Source: Pseudomonadota bacterium (GTDB taxonomy: Bacteria; Pseudomonadota; Gammaproteobacteria; Burkholderiales; Burkholderiaceae_B). From it: 64,000 bases of DNA. The notes beneath the pieces were generated by a model, which saw nothing but the letters and a program-made list of their open reading frames with translations, was not told the origin of the DNA and did no database searches. The stretch lies in contig JAEXRL010000013.1 of assembly GCA_023440825.1 (NCBI GenBank), forward strand, positions 1 through 64,000, written 5' to 3'. Positions within the stretch are counted from its first letter, which is position 1, and every line of letters starts with the position of its first letter. Below, piece after piece: positions 35,533-43,639 of the stretch. Both the position numbers and the translations under genes were made by a program.

Positions 35533-36409
35533 TAGCTGAGCGAGGCGGAAGGCTTGGCGCGTTGACGTCCAGACGCAAAGCCTCTTGGTTCAGGCCACGC
35601 CAAAGCTTATGCATGAGCTTCCAGGCGCGTTGTATGTCGGGGTGAGGGTGATGTTTTAGGATGTTTTCCCATTGGGCGCGGCTTTGATCGTACAGGTCGT
35701 AGCGCTGGGCAGCGCGTACGAGTGTTTCCATGTGATCCCAGGGAAAGAGCAGACCACTAAAGCGGGGCATGTGCGTGGACCAGCCTAGCCCGGCGGGGTC
35801 GAAGTCGGGAAAGGTCCACACAGGTTCTTGGCGCTGTTTCAAAAAGGCCAGCACATGGTTACCCTTGAATATATTGTCTCCCCGAAAAATAGCCAAACAC
35901 CCGTGTTGTACAACTGGGTGTTTGCATAACCAGTGGTAGCGGCGTAGTTGAGTGAAAGTTTCGAAGTTTTCTACCACTAGCAGCGTTCTGGCATGTATCT
36001 GTAGTGCCGTGTCCAGAGTGGTGACCATATAACCGGGTAGCAAGGGCGAGATTTCGGTGTTTTGGTAGTGACATCCAGCGCTTAATGCCATGACCGCTAT
36101 TTCTTCCCCATGTGGGGCTTTACTGGCTATTTTTTCCGAGCGTCCGGGCACCTGCGAGGCGCTGGCGCGATCCTTAGCTTGCGTGTCAGGCTGTAAGGGC
36201 AGTCCTGAGTTACTAAGCAAGGCACGCGCGCGTAGTAGATCATGGTTTCTGTACTCGTAGCGCCGGCCCACCAGCCAGCCAATATTATAGTGCTGGCAAA
36301 GTAGCTCTGCGCTGCGTGAGGGCTGGCGTCGTATGACTGGCTCTGGTGTGTTGTTGAGCTCGGCATCAGCCAACAGCTTGTGTAAAAAGTTAAGTGTGTG
36401 GGCTTGCAT
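35525..36409 (-). CDS. jetD: JetD/MksG-like Toprim nuclease subunit
   Basis: Fourth gene of the SMC operon. The Toprim-like core is visible: acidic E147 in VVENFETF, FRGDN at about 176-180 and the DxD motif D202/D204 in PDFDPAG, as in JetD/DUF2220 and topo-VI-A type Toprim domains that cut DNA. At 294 residues it is short for JetD (usually around 380-400), so the N-terminal arm is reduced. It follows jetA by 12 bases. Endonuclease role is known for Wadjet JetD and inferred here. Confidence 0.78.
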   Translation of the reverse strand: MQAHTLNFLHKLLADAELNNTPEPVIRRQPSRSAELLCQHYNIGWLVGRRYEYRNHDLLRARALLSNSGLPLQPDTQAKDRASASQVPGRSEKIASKAPHGEEIAVMALSAGCHYQNTEISPLLPGYMVTTLDTALQIHARTLLVVENFETFTQLRRYHWLCKHPVVQHGCLAIFRGDNIFKGNHVLAFLKQRQEPVWTFPDFDPAGLGWSTHMPRFSGLLFPWDHMETLVRAAQRYDLYDQSRAQWENILKHHPHPDIQRAWKLMHKLWRGLNQEALRLDVNAPSLPPRSATN

Positions 36410-36421
36410 ACCTGTTTTAGT

Positions 36422-37711
36422 TTATGCACTGAGCAAGTGTGCCGTGACGTCATACAGCAGGTCGTTGAACTGTGCTGGCATGGGGGGATGAATATGAAAT
36501 TCTAAATGTATATCTTCATATAAAACGAGTTGATTCGCTGCGTACAGCACCCATACTTCGTCATCAATATGTTCGGCTTGGCGTTGTTCGCATCTCCAGT
36601 TGCGTAACGACACGCTAGGCGTTTTTTGCTCATATAAATGCTGCACCAAGGCATGAATGAGCTGATCCACTACTAAGGCTTCGTCTTCAATGACTTCGTT
36701 AGTGAGCGCCTGTACGCGTTGTATGCCGTGGTCGCTATCGCTAGTAGGTGCTGTGGGGCGCGCAGGCAGTCGTTGTACTGCCTTTTCCAGAGCATCTTCT
36801 ATATGTGGATTGCGGTCGTTAAAGTCGGTTTGTGGTCGGACCCGTATGGCGATGGGGCGATACAAAGCATCGAGTACGTCAGGCGCTTGATCAATGGCGG
36901 GTTCGATGTCCAGACCGTCTAATGTGGGGTTACGCGAGAGCCATAAAGATGCTTGGGACAGAGCAAGTAGTTGTCGTTCCAGTTTTCGGGCCAGAAAGAG
37001 GCGTTTACTGATAACAGCCTGTATGTCATTTAAGCGGCTTACCCAAATACCCCGCCGGCTAGATAGCCTGGCGTTAATCATCTGGCGGGTTCTAATGACT
37101 ACATCGCCACGCTCTGTCGGGTTTTCGTTCACCAGCTTTAAAAGCTCTTCGACTGAGATCAGCTCTTTGAGTAGCTGAATGATTTGTCGACGGTATTGTT
37201 CATTTTCTCGTATTTTGGCTCGTAATGAGCTGACATTTCCATATTCTGAACTCACTTTCGAGGTGAGTAAGGTGAGATTGCGTTCATTGCTGTGAATGAG
37301 GCTGGTCATGGTGTGATCCAGCGAATCTTCGACCTGCTCGGCGTCTCTGTGTTCACCATGCCGTTGTAAGTGGCACAGCTCGTGCCAGTGCAGTCGGGCT
37401 TGGGTAATTAGGGGGGAAATACGGGTCAGTGTCTCAAAGGCCATATACAGGTTTAAATAGTCTTTGAGGTAATGACGTAAATGCGGATTCAGGTGATAAC
37501 TGTCCTCCCCATACGGCAATATGGCATGAATAGAGGCCAGCTCTTGGATGGCGACACTGCGGTTTTTATCGTGATTTTCTAGAGCCCCATCCAAAGCGTC
37601 AGCGAGTACGTCAAAGTGTTTTTGCAGTAATTGAAACACTTGTCTGATCTGGCCGCGGTTATCCAGTATTTTACGACGCCCCGAATTTGCACGTGTGGCA
37701 GTTTGATTCAT
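36422..37711 (-). CDS. jetA: JetA/MksF-like kleisin
   Basis: 429 residues in the place of the kleisin of a bacterial SMC complex. Mostly helical: winged-helix-like N-terminal part (RQVFQLLQKHFDVLADALDGAL), a central coiled region (about 110-260, with DHTMTSLIHSNERNLTLLTSK) and a C-terminal wing (about 340-425). The start overlaps the jetB stop by 4 bases (ATGA). The assignment rests on position and size between MukE-like and JetD-like genes rather than on a strict motif. Confidence 0.75.
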   Translation of the reverse strand: MNQTATRANSGRRKILDNRGQIRQVFQLLQKHFDVLADALDGALENHDKNRSVAIQELASIHAILPYGEDSYHLNPHLRHYLKDYLNLYMAFETLTRISPLITQARLHWHELCHLQRHGEHRDAEQVEDSLDHTMTSLIHSNERNLTLLTSKVSSEYGNVSSLRAKIRENEQYRRQIIQLLKELISVEELLKLVNENPTERGDVVIRTRQMINARLSSRRGIWVSRLNDIQAVISKRLFLARKLERQLLALSQASLWLSRNPTLDGLDIEPAIDQAPDVLDALYRPIAIRVRPQTDFNDRNPHIEDALEKAVQRLPARPTAPTSDSDHGIQRVQALTNEVIEDEALVVDQLIHALVQHLYEQKTPSVSLRNWRCEQRQAEHIDDEVWVLYAANQLVLYEDIHLEFHIHPPMPAQFNDLLYDVTAHLLSA

Positions 37712-38364
37712 GGCTGTGTGGACTCATCATCTGAATACAGCTCGTCGAGCAGTTCGTGTTGCTCCTCGTTGTCACTGTCATGTTCGTTGTTGATGAGCCC
37801 CGCTCGCTCGGCCATATACTCCAGCGCAATGGCTAACTGTTGCAGCTTTCCTGTGGCACGATACACCATGCGCTCGGGGTTACTCAGTATTAGGTAGCCG
37901 TCCTTACTCAGATTCTCTAGCATGCGTTTTAGCAACTCATTGTTAGAGTGTCGTTTGCTAGTCCCGCTAATTTCAAACGAATGCAATTGACTTTCTAGCG
38001 TGGCGCTGCCATTGACACTTTGCTCTAGCTCGGCAAGTTGTATGTAATCGCCAGCTTGCAAGGAAAAGTTGTCTTGTGCGTTGCGTATCATGTCCAGCAT
38101 TTGTACCAAGGGGCCGTACACATCCCGAAACTTGGTGAAATCATCACGTATGCGCACGAGCTCAGGGGGGCTAATAAGCCGAGGAGCCATAAAAAAAGCA
38201 CCGTCCTCTCCCAGACGTGCTAGGCGCATATTGATATCGGCGAGCCACAGGTCTACAGCAGTACGTTCGGATTCGTCGCTGGCTAACAGGCTGTACTCGT
38301 CAGGGTAGCGGAACTCGCATAGGTACTTGCCATCGAGTAAATGCAGTCGTACGCGAGCTTTCAT
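37708..38364 (-). CDS. jetB: JetB/MksE-like KITE subunit
   Basis: 218 residues, MukE/MksE-like tandem winged helix: IQLAELEQSV, LLKRMLENLSKDGYLILSNPERMVYRATG (region about 133-172) reads as a winged helix with a beta-hairpin. The C-terminal 30 residues are strongly acidic (DSDNEEQHELLDEL). The ATG overlaps the jetC stop by 4 bases. In SMC complexes this subunit pair bridges the kleisin. Confidence 0.75.
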   Translation of the reverse strand: MKARVRLHLLDGKYLCEFRYPDEYSLLASDESERTAVDLWLADINMRLARLGEDGAFFMAPRLISPPELVRIRDDFTKFRDVYGPLVQMLDMIRNAQDNFSLQAGDYIQLAELEQSVNGSATLESQLHSFEISGTSKRHSNNELLKRMLENLSKDGYLILSNPERMVYRATGKLQQLAIALEYMAERAGLINNEHDSDNEEQHELLDELYSDDESTQP

Positions 38365-41300
38365 TGCAGGGCTTCCTTCTCGTTATCGGAGTTTACGTCT
38401 AAATCGGGTAGGCGGCTGGGAATGAGCTGATTTTGAAAAACCGCCACACGACTACCAGAGCGAAAGACATAACGCTGACGAAAGTGCGGGAACATGGCTG
38501 GAGTCAGTGCTGGTGAGGCCGTGACAACATCTATCAAGTTATCGCGTAAGGAAGCCATAAGGTTTTTAAAGTTCGTCGGGTCAAAACGGCCCACTTCGTC
38601 TGTTACCCAGGGAATATAGATTTTCTCGTCGCGCCGCACGACATTAAGCATGCCCGACAGCAAGGTAATCAGGGCAATGGCGGTGATGCCGGTAGAGCTT
38701 AGATTTTGCAATTCACTTTCACGATTAAAAAATTTCGTGTTACCACCGTCGTTAGCGCTACCTTTTAAGGTAATGTGCTGAGCCAGATTAATTTCTAAGG
38801 AATTATTATTCAGCAGAGCCAGAATATGACGTAGTGCGTCGGCGGTCGTAGCAGAAGGTACAGAATCAACGATGGTTTCACTCATGCGTAAACGATGGTC
38901 TAGCATAATGCTATCGAGTTGATCCAGTTTTTTAAGGTAGTCGAGTTTTTCAAAATCGCACACTACATGTATTTGTAAGTCTGTTAAACGTTCGGTGCGT
39001 AACGACACTTGTTTCAATCCGGTTTGTAACTGCTCGTTGAAGTGACGCACGTGTTTTTCAAAGTTACGTATGGTTTTACGAAACTCTCCAATATTTTCCA
39101 GCACGGTACCCAACATGCTGTTGACGTTGGCAATAACCGAATGCCCCAAGTTTCGGTACACGTTTTGCAATGCTTGCGCTTGTTCTATCACACTGCTACT
39201 GCTGTCGGTGTGACTGTGCATGTGCTGGGTCACCAGATTTTTGATATCACTGTCTTTTTTAGTCAGCTCGTTATAGATGCGATCTTTGTTGTGCTGTAAC
39301 TGACGCTGTAGCTCGGAGCCTTGTCGCTGGCATGCTTCGATACGTCCTTTAATGGTATTGAGCGAAAGCTCGTCAATGTCTTGAGGTAAAAAAGTGTTGG
39401 GTACGTCGTATAAGCTATCAAGTAGTTGTGCCGCGCGATGTTGGTCTTGTTCAAGCTCAATACTCTGGTCCATAGACTTTTTAATGTCTTGTTGATGCTG
39501 CAGCACTGTTTGTTGTACCGCCTTATCGTGCTGCCGTATTTGTGCGGTGGCGTTTAGCAGTTGCTTTTGCACGTCTGAGTACAAACTCTGTTGCGTGGCT
39601 AGCGTATCAGGACCATTATTATTCATCCAGACTTGCCATTGGCTAATTAGGGTTTTGCGCTTTTCCAGTTCATAAATTTGTTCTTTTAGCGCTTGTATAT
39701 CTGCGCGTAACTGGTTTACCACTGTAGGGTCTAGATCTTTTTCGCTCAGTCTGCGGTCACGCTCAGCCTGTAAACGTTCACGCATTGCCTGCTCTTGTTG
39801 CTTGATTTGCTGTTTTTGAGTGTCCAGCGCTTTCAGGGCAAGGTCACGTCGCTGGCGATGTTGTTCCAGGTTCTGTTCGTGCAGCAACTGCGTGTGTTGT
39901 TCCTGCTGTAACTGCTGCTGTAGGCTTACGTTTCTTTTTTCTTGGGCTTGGCGTAACTGCTGTTCAGCTTCTTTCAGCTTGGCCCTAGCCTTGTCGACGG
40001 CTTGGTCGCGCGCGTGCTCCAGTTGCTGTTGATGCCATTGCAGTTCGGCATCCAGTTTTTTTACACGCTCGTTGGCGATATGGTATTGCGCCTCTTTGGT
40101 GATAAGTTGGTCCTGCAGCGCTTGTAGTGCTTGTGCAGCGTTTTTTAAACGCTCGGTGCTGGCCAGCGCATGCGCTTGTGCCTGTTTATACCGCTCCAAC
40201 TGATTTTCCAGCTCAATACTTAAGGCCTCATCGTCGCTCCAGCTTGGTGCCTCAAGCGCAGTGAGCTTGATAGTCCAGCCATACAGGTTGGTGTCCGTTG
40301 AGCCATCTGCGATGGGCTCTGGCGCCAAGTCAGTACGCAAGAGTAGGGCTGGGTCAATGACGCGAGCTAAGTTCGTACGCCATTGGGCAGTGGGCTCTTG
40401 GCGCAGCCTAGCCAATAAGGTGCCGTCCTCAGGGTGTAAGGCGTGACGAGCTTGCTCTAGATCTTGTTGTACACGCTGTTCCTGACGTCGTGAGTCCACA
40501 ACGGCGATTTCACTTTGATGATGCTCGGCCATAGCCTGATTTTTTGCATCGTTAAGCTCGCTTAGCTCAGTGTGCCCTATCATGCGTAGTTCCTGAGCCT
40601 GACGCAGTTGCTGATGGCTTTGTTCTAGTTTGAGCTGATAGCTGTTGTCTACATGCGGATGTAAGGTGGCTATGCGACATTCACCCACTTGTTGATGCAA
40701 GGCGTCAATGTGAGTTTGTTGCTGCTCTAAGTTTTCTTCGTGTCTGGCGCGTTGTTCACGTAGTTGTTCATCACGACGATGCTGGCTATGTTGTCGCGCC
40801 TGCTCGTAGTCTTGATGGGGAAGAGCGGTTTGGCTGTCAACGTCACTGATTTGTCTGGCGGTGTCCGTGGCCAGTTCGGCCAGATGTTGATCAATAGTGG
40901 CCGTAATATCACGTACTTTGCTCTCTATTAAATCCAGTTCGGCTAGCTTTTTCTGCAGCTCAAGGGTCATGGGCGTGAGCTGATGTAGACGGCCTGCCCA
41001 GGTGGCGGCTGCTTCGTGCTCAAAATGCCTGGCCTCTTGCTCCAAGTGCATCAAGGTTTGGTGTAGTGTATCGGACTGTTTTTCCAGCGAGCTTTGGTGT
41101 TGCAGCAGTGCTTGTCTGTGTTCGTCCTCTAGCTCTTGTTCTTGCTCGCGCTTGGCGTGTTGCGTTTCTATGTGCTGACGTATTTCCGTGATTTTTTCCG
41201 CCAATTGTTCAGTGCAGCGTATGAGCTCATGCTTTAAGCGTATGAGTTGTTGCCTGTTTTCTCGGCTATGACTAATGGTCTGGCTTAAGTGCTCGACGTG

Positions 41301-42092
41301 CTCTTTGAGCTCGAGCGCGTTGGCACTGGCATCACGGTTATTCAGCCAGCTCTGAATCTGTTCCTGTGTTTGACGCAAACGTATAGGTTGTGCCTGTTGT
41401 GCGTTGCCACCGAGATTTCCCATGTTTTCATAAATCATGGACAGCGCCAGAGCGGTAAAGTCTTTAAAGTCCACCTGCTCTTTGACGACGTTTGCGACTA
41501 ATCTGTCCATATGCAGTAAAGAACGGCGTGAAAAACTGTACTGTTGTGTGAGGCGTCGAATCTCGGTTTGATCGCGTGCATTGGTGCGCACACGCAAAAT
41601 AACGGCTCGATATTGTGAGCTGTCTAGCTTGCGCACGCGTGCAATACCTAGGCTGTCTGCGGCTGCCACCGTGCCAGCATCATTGTAAAAAGCTTGACCA
41701 TTGCCATCGGGCAAGTCGTAGACAAAGAGCTCGCGTTTGAATGGGCCTTTGAAAAAACGATATTCTGGAGCGTCCAGTCCGTCTTGACGACGTATGGTTA
41801 CAAAGCAGAGCTCGTCGGGGCTGCCCCGCTGATATTCAAACACAATGACGCTTTCCGCAGTGGGCAAAAGAAAGCTCAGCATGGCTTGCGTGCTACCGCC
41901 GGCGCTGACAATGCGACTGGGTGGGCAGCCAAAAAATAAGGGAAATAAGCGTAGTGTGGTCGTTTTTCCTACGCCGTTAGCCCCAGTAATAGCTGCGCCA
42001 TCGCGCGGGTCAATTTCCGTGATCATGCCTGAGGCAAGGGTGCCCGAGGTTTTTACGTTGATCAACAACATGCGAGTAAGACGGGAAGACAC
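38361..42092 (-). CDS. jetC: JetC/MksB-like SMC ATPase
   Basis: 1243-residue SMC motor. Walker A GANGVGKTTT (about residues 37-46), a very long Gln/Glu-rich coiled coil (about 240-1060) broken near residue 570-630 by a hinge-like globular segment, a signature SSTGITAIALITLLSG (about 1132) and Walker B VTDEVGRFD with D1165 and E1166. All ATPase residues look intact. Starts at GTG 42092 (an ATG at 42071 is possible). It is the first gene, jetC-jetB-jetA-jetD, whereas described Wadjet/Mks operons run kleisin-first. Confidence 0.85.
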   Translation of the reverse strand: MSSRLTRMLLINVKTSGTLASGMITEIDPRDGAAITGANGVGKTTTLRLFPLFFGCPPSRIVSAGGSTQAMLSFLLPTAESVIVFEYQRGSPDELCFVTIRRQDGLDAPEYRFFKGPFKRELFVYDLPDGNGQAFYNDAGTVAAADSLGIARVRKLDSSQYRAVILRVRTNARDQTEIRRLTQQYSFSRRSLLHMDRLVANVVKEQVDFKDFTALALSMIYENMGNLGGNAQQAQPIRLRQTQEQIQSWLNNRDASANALELKEHVEHLSQTISHSRENRQQLIRLKHELIRCTEQLAEKITEIRQHIETQHAKREQEQELEDEHRQALLQHQSSLEKQSDTLHQTLMHLEQEARHFEHEAAATWAGRLHQLTPMTLELQKKLAELDLIESKVRDITATIDQHLAELATDTARQISDVDSQTALPHQDYEQARQHSQHRRDEQLREQRARHEENLEQQQTHIDALHQQVGECRIATLHPHVDNSYQLKLEQSHQQLRQAQELRMIGHTELSELNDAKNQAMAEHHQSEIAVVDSRRQEQRVQQDLEQARHALHPEDGTLLARLRQEPTAQWRTNLARVIDPALLLRTDLAPEPIADGSTDTNLYGWTIKLTALEAPSWSDDEALSIELENQLERYKQAQAHALASTERLKNAAQALQALQDQLITKEAQYHIANERVKKLDAELQWHQQQLEHARDQAVDKARAKLKEAEQQLRQAQEKRNVSLQQQLQQEQHTQLLHEQNLEQHRQRRDLALKALDTQKQQIKQQEQAMRERLQAERDRRLSEKDLDPTVVNQLRADIQALKEQIYELEKRKTLISQWQVWMNNNGPDTLATQQSLYSDVQKQLLNATAQIRQHDKAVQQTVLQHQQDIKKSMDQSIELEQDQHRAAQLLDSLYDVPNTFLPQDIDELSLNTIKGRIEACQRQGSELQRQLQHNKDRIYNELTKKDSDIKNLVTQHMHSHTDSSSSVIEQAQALQNVYRNLGHSVIANVNSMLGTVLENIGEFRKTIRNFEKHVRHFNEQLQTGLKQVSLRTERLTDLQIHVVCDFEKLDYLKKLDQLDSIMLDHRLRMSETIVDSVPSATTADALRHILALLNNNSLEINLAQHITLKGSANDGGNTKFFNRESELQNLSSTGITAIALITLLSGMLNVVRRDEKIYIPWVTDEVGRFDPTNFKNLMASLRDNLIDVVTASPALTPAMFPHFRQRYVFRSGSRVAVFQNQLIPSRLPDLDVNSDNEKEALQ

Positions 42093-42124
42093 GATATGAG
42101 GACCTTACTTTGCTAGAAACAGAA

Positions 42125-42144
42125 ATAGTGCCAGACGGCACTAT
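42125..42144. promoter_or_regulatory. Perfect palindrome in jetC leader
   Basis: ATAGTGCC-AGAC-GGCACTAT, 8+8 with a 4-base spacer, 33 bases upstream of the jetC GTG. On the transcribed strand it is followed by TTCTGTTTC, so it could be an operator or a weak hairpin in the jetC leader. Confidence 0.5.
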
Positions 42145-42174
42145 CGGTGTATGAATAGCGTATTGTAATAGCTG

Positions 42175-42197
42175 CTGCTTACTACTTGAGTAAGCAG
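42175..42197. promoter_or_regulatory. Perfect palindrome between arsA-type gene and jetC
   Basis: CTGCTTACT-ACTTG-AGTAAGCAG, 9+9 with a 5-base spacer. It lies upstream of a minus-strand TACAAT that could be the jetC -10. Operator for the defence operon, or end of the arsA transcript without T-run; undecided. Confidence 0.5.
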
Positions 42198-42283
42198 GTT
42201 TTATCAGGCCATGTCGTCGTCCACACAAAGGGGTTAATACTCACCGTTTGTAGAGTTTGGAGCTCTATCCGGTGTGACGCTGT

Positions 42284-43303
42284 TTACAGACTTTGTGCTT
42301 GTAAGTGTTGTCCCAGTTGCTCCAGCGCCGCCAAGCCGACTACGTCGCTTGCCTGTAAGGTGACATGGCAGCGTGCTTGTTTGGGGAGTCGTTGTTTCAA
42401 GTCGTCCAGTTGTTTGCTTTGTTGTTGACGACGGTTGGCCCAGAAAGGATTGTCGTCTAGCTCCGGTAAAACACGATTAACAATCAGACCCGCTACGGGA
42501 ATGTGCTGTGTTTGTAAGGCACTGACTGCACGCTGCGTTTCCAGTATGGGCAGTCGTTCAGGCGTCAGTACAAAGATGAAGGCGGTGCTGGCCGTGTCGC
42601 TGAGTCGGCGGCGTGTTCGATGAAATAGACTTTGACGACGTGTAAGTGTGTCTACCAGTTCACGGTCTTTGTCGTTCAGTTCGGCCGTGTTATGGCTGAC
42701 CGGGTCACCGGTCAGGCTGTCTATGCTACGCGCCGGAGTAAGGTGCTCTAGCACAGAGCCTAGGTGTTGCGAGCGTTTGTTATGACGTAATAGGCCGTCG
42801 GTCCAGGCGGCCATGACTTCAGGCAAACTAAGTAAACGTAAGGTATGGCCTGTAGGCGCTGTATCCAGTATGACCAGATCGTATTGCTCCAGACCGGTTT
42901 CTATAATTTGTGACAGCCGTTCCAGCAAGGCCGCTTCTTGTGCTCCTGGCGAGTGACGACTAAGTTGTAGCTGACGCTGTAGCTCTTGTATTTGATCTGG
43001 GCCAGCATAGCGTCGCATCTGGGCCAGTACGCGCTCCAGATAGGCATCCGCCTCGGCATCCGGGTCGATCTCTAGGCCCCATAGATTGGGAGCAAGCATG
43101 GTGATGTGCGGGCCAATCTGGCGATCAAATGCATCGCTAAGGCTATGTGCCGGGTCAGTGGAGACTATAAGTACCCTGCGCCCTTTGGAGGCAGCTAACA
43201 CCGCTAGCGATGAGGACATGGTGGTTTTCCCAACTCCGCCTTTTCCGCCTAATAAAATAATTTTTTTATGATTTAGTATGTCGTTGATGGGCAGTTTTTG
43301 CAT
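42284..43303 (-). CDS. ArsA/Get3-family ATPase
   Basis: 339-residue deviant-Walker P-loop ATPase: GGKGGVGKTTMSSS at residues ~19-32, switch I region STDPAHSLSDAF, switch II DTAPTGHTLRLLSLP, and a C-terminal helical part with NPFWANRRQQQ. A single ATPase copy, as in Get3, not the doubled ArsA of arsenite pumps. There is no arsB or arsR here, so arsenite export is unlikely. It starts 3 bases after the small Cys-Cys gene, so the pair is coupled; client loading or metal handling is a guess. Confidence 0.87.
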   Translation of the reverse strand: MQKLPINDILNHKKIILLGGKGGVGKTTMSSSLAVLAASKGRRVLIVSTDPAHSLSDAFDRQIGPHITMLAPNLWGLEIDPDAEADAYLERVLAQMRRYAGPDQIQELQRQLQLSRHSPGAQEAALLERLSQIIETGLEQYDLVILDTAPTGHTLRLLSLPEVMAAWTDGLLRHNKRSQHLGSVLEHLTPARSIDSLTGDPVSHNTAELNDKDRELVDTLTRRQSLFHRTRRRLSDTASTAFIFVLTPERLPILETQRAVSALQTQHIPVAGLIVNRVLPELDDNPFWANRRQQQSKQLDDLKQRLPKQARCHVTLQASDVVGLAALEQLGQHLQAQSL

Positions 43304-43306
43304 AAA

Positions 43307-43585
43307 TTAACAGCAGCGGAAGTGGTCAAGAGGTGAGCGTTCCATACCCATGCGCACATGCCAGTCGTGAAAGCGCTGGATGAGCAAAGGTTGTAGCTCC
43401 AAGGTATACCACGATGCGGGGTTAGGGACCCCCATCATTTCGGAAAAAACGAGCAACATGAAAAGATCATCTTCCTCTCGCTTAGCGCGAGCAATAGCGG
43501 CGCGATAAGGTGAGTTGTAATAGGTTTCGCCAGCGACGCTGACTTGCTTACACCAGTGAGTAAAGCGTGCAAATTTACCTTTCAT
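43307..43585 (-). CDS. Cory-CC-star-like small protein (ends Cys-Cys)
   Basis: 92 residues, pattern RFTHWCKQVSVAGETYYNSPYRAAIARAKREEDD in the first half (positions ~7-40), then LMLLVFSEMMGVPNPASWYTLELQP-like region, ending HFRCC. It resembles the small 'cory-CC-star' proteins that are found beside ArsA-family ATPases, which is exactly the context here. The terminal Cys pair could bind metal or accept a modification; function is not known. Confidence 0.7.
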   Translation of the reverse strand: MKGKFARFTHWCKQVSVAGETYYNSPYRAAIARAKREEDDLFMLLVFSEMMGVPNPASWYTLELQPLLIQRFHDWHVRMGMERSPLDHFRCC

Positions 43586-43597
43586 CTTGCTACTCTA

Positions 43598-43627
43598 TAA
43601 AAAACCCGCCATGAATCATGGCGGGGT
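43598..43627 (-). terminator. Rho-independent terminator after cstA
   Basis: On the minus strand CCCGCCATG-ATT-CATGGCGGG is followed by TTTTTT. It ends the cstA transcript and isolates the cory/arsA pair. Confidence 0.92.
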
Positions 43628-43639
43628 AGTCATACGAAT

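Noticed and set aside
42284..43303. Arsenite resistance locus.
   Set aside because: The ATPase has one P-loop only and there are no arsB, arsC, arsD or arsR genes nearby.
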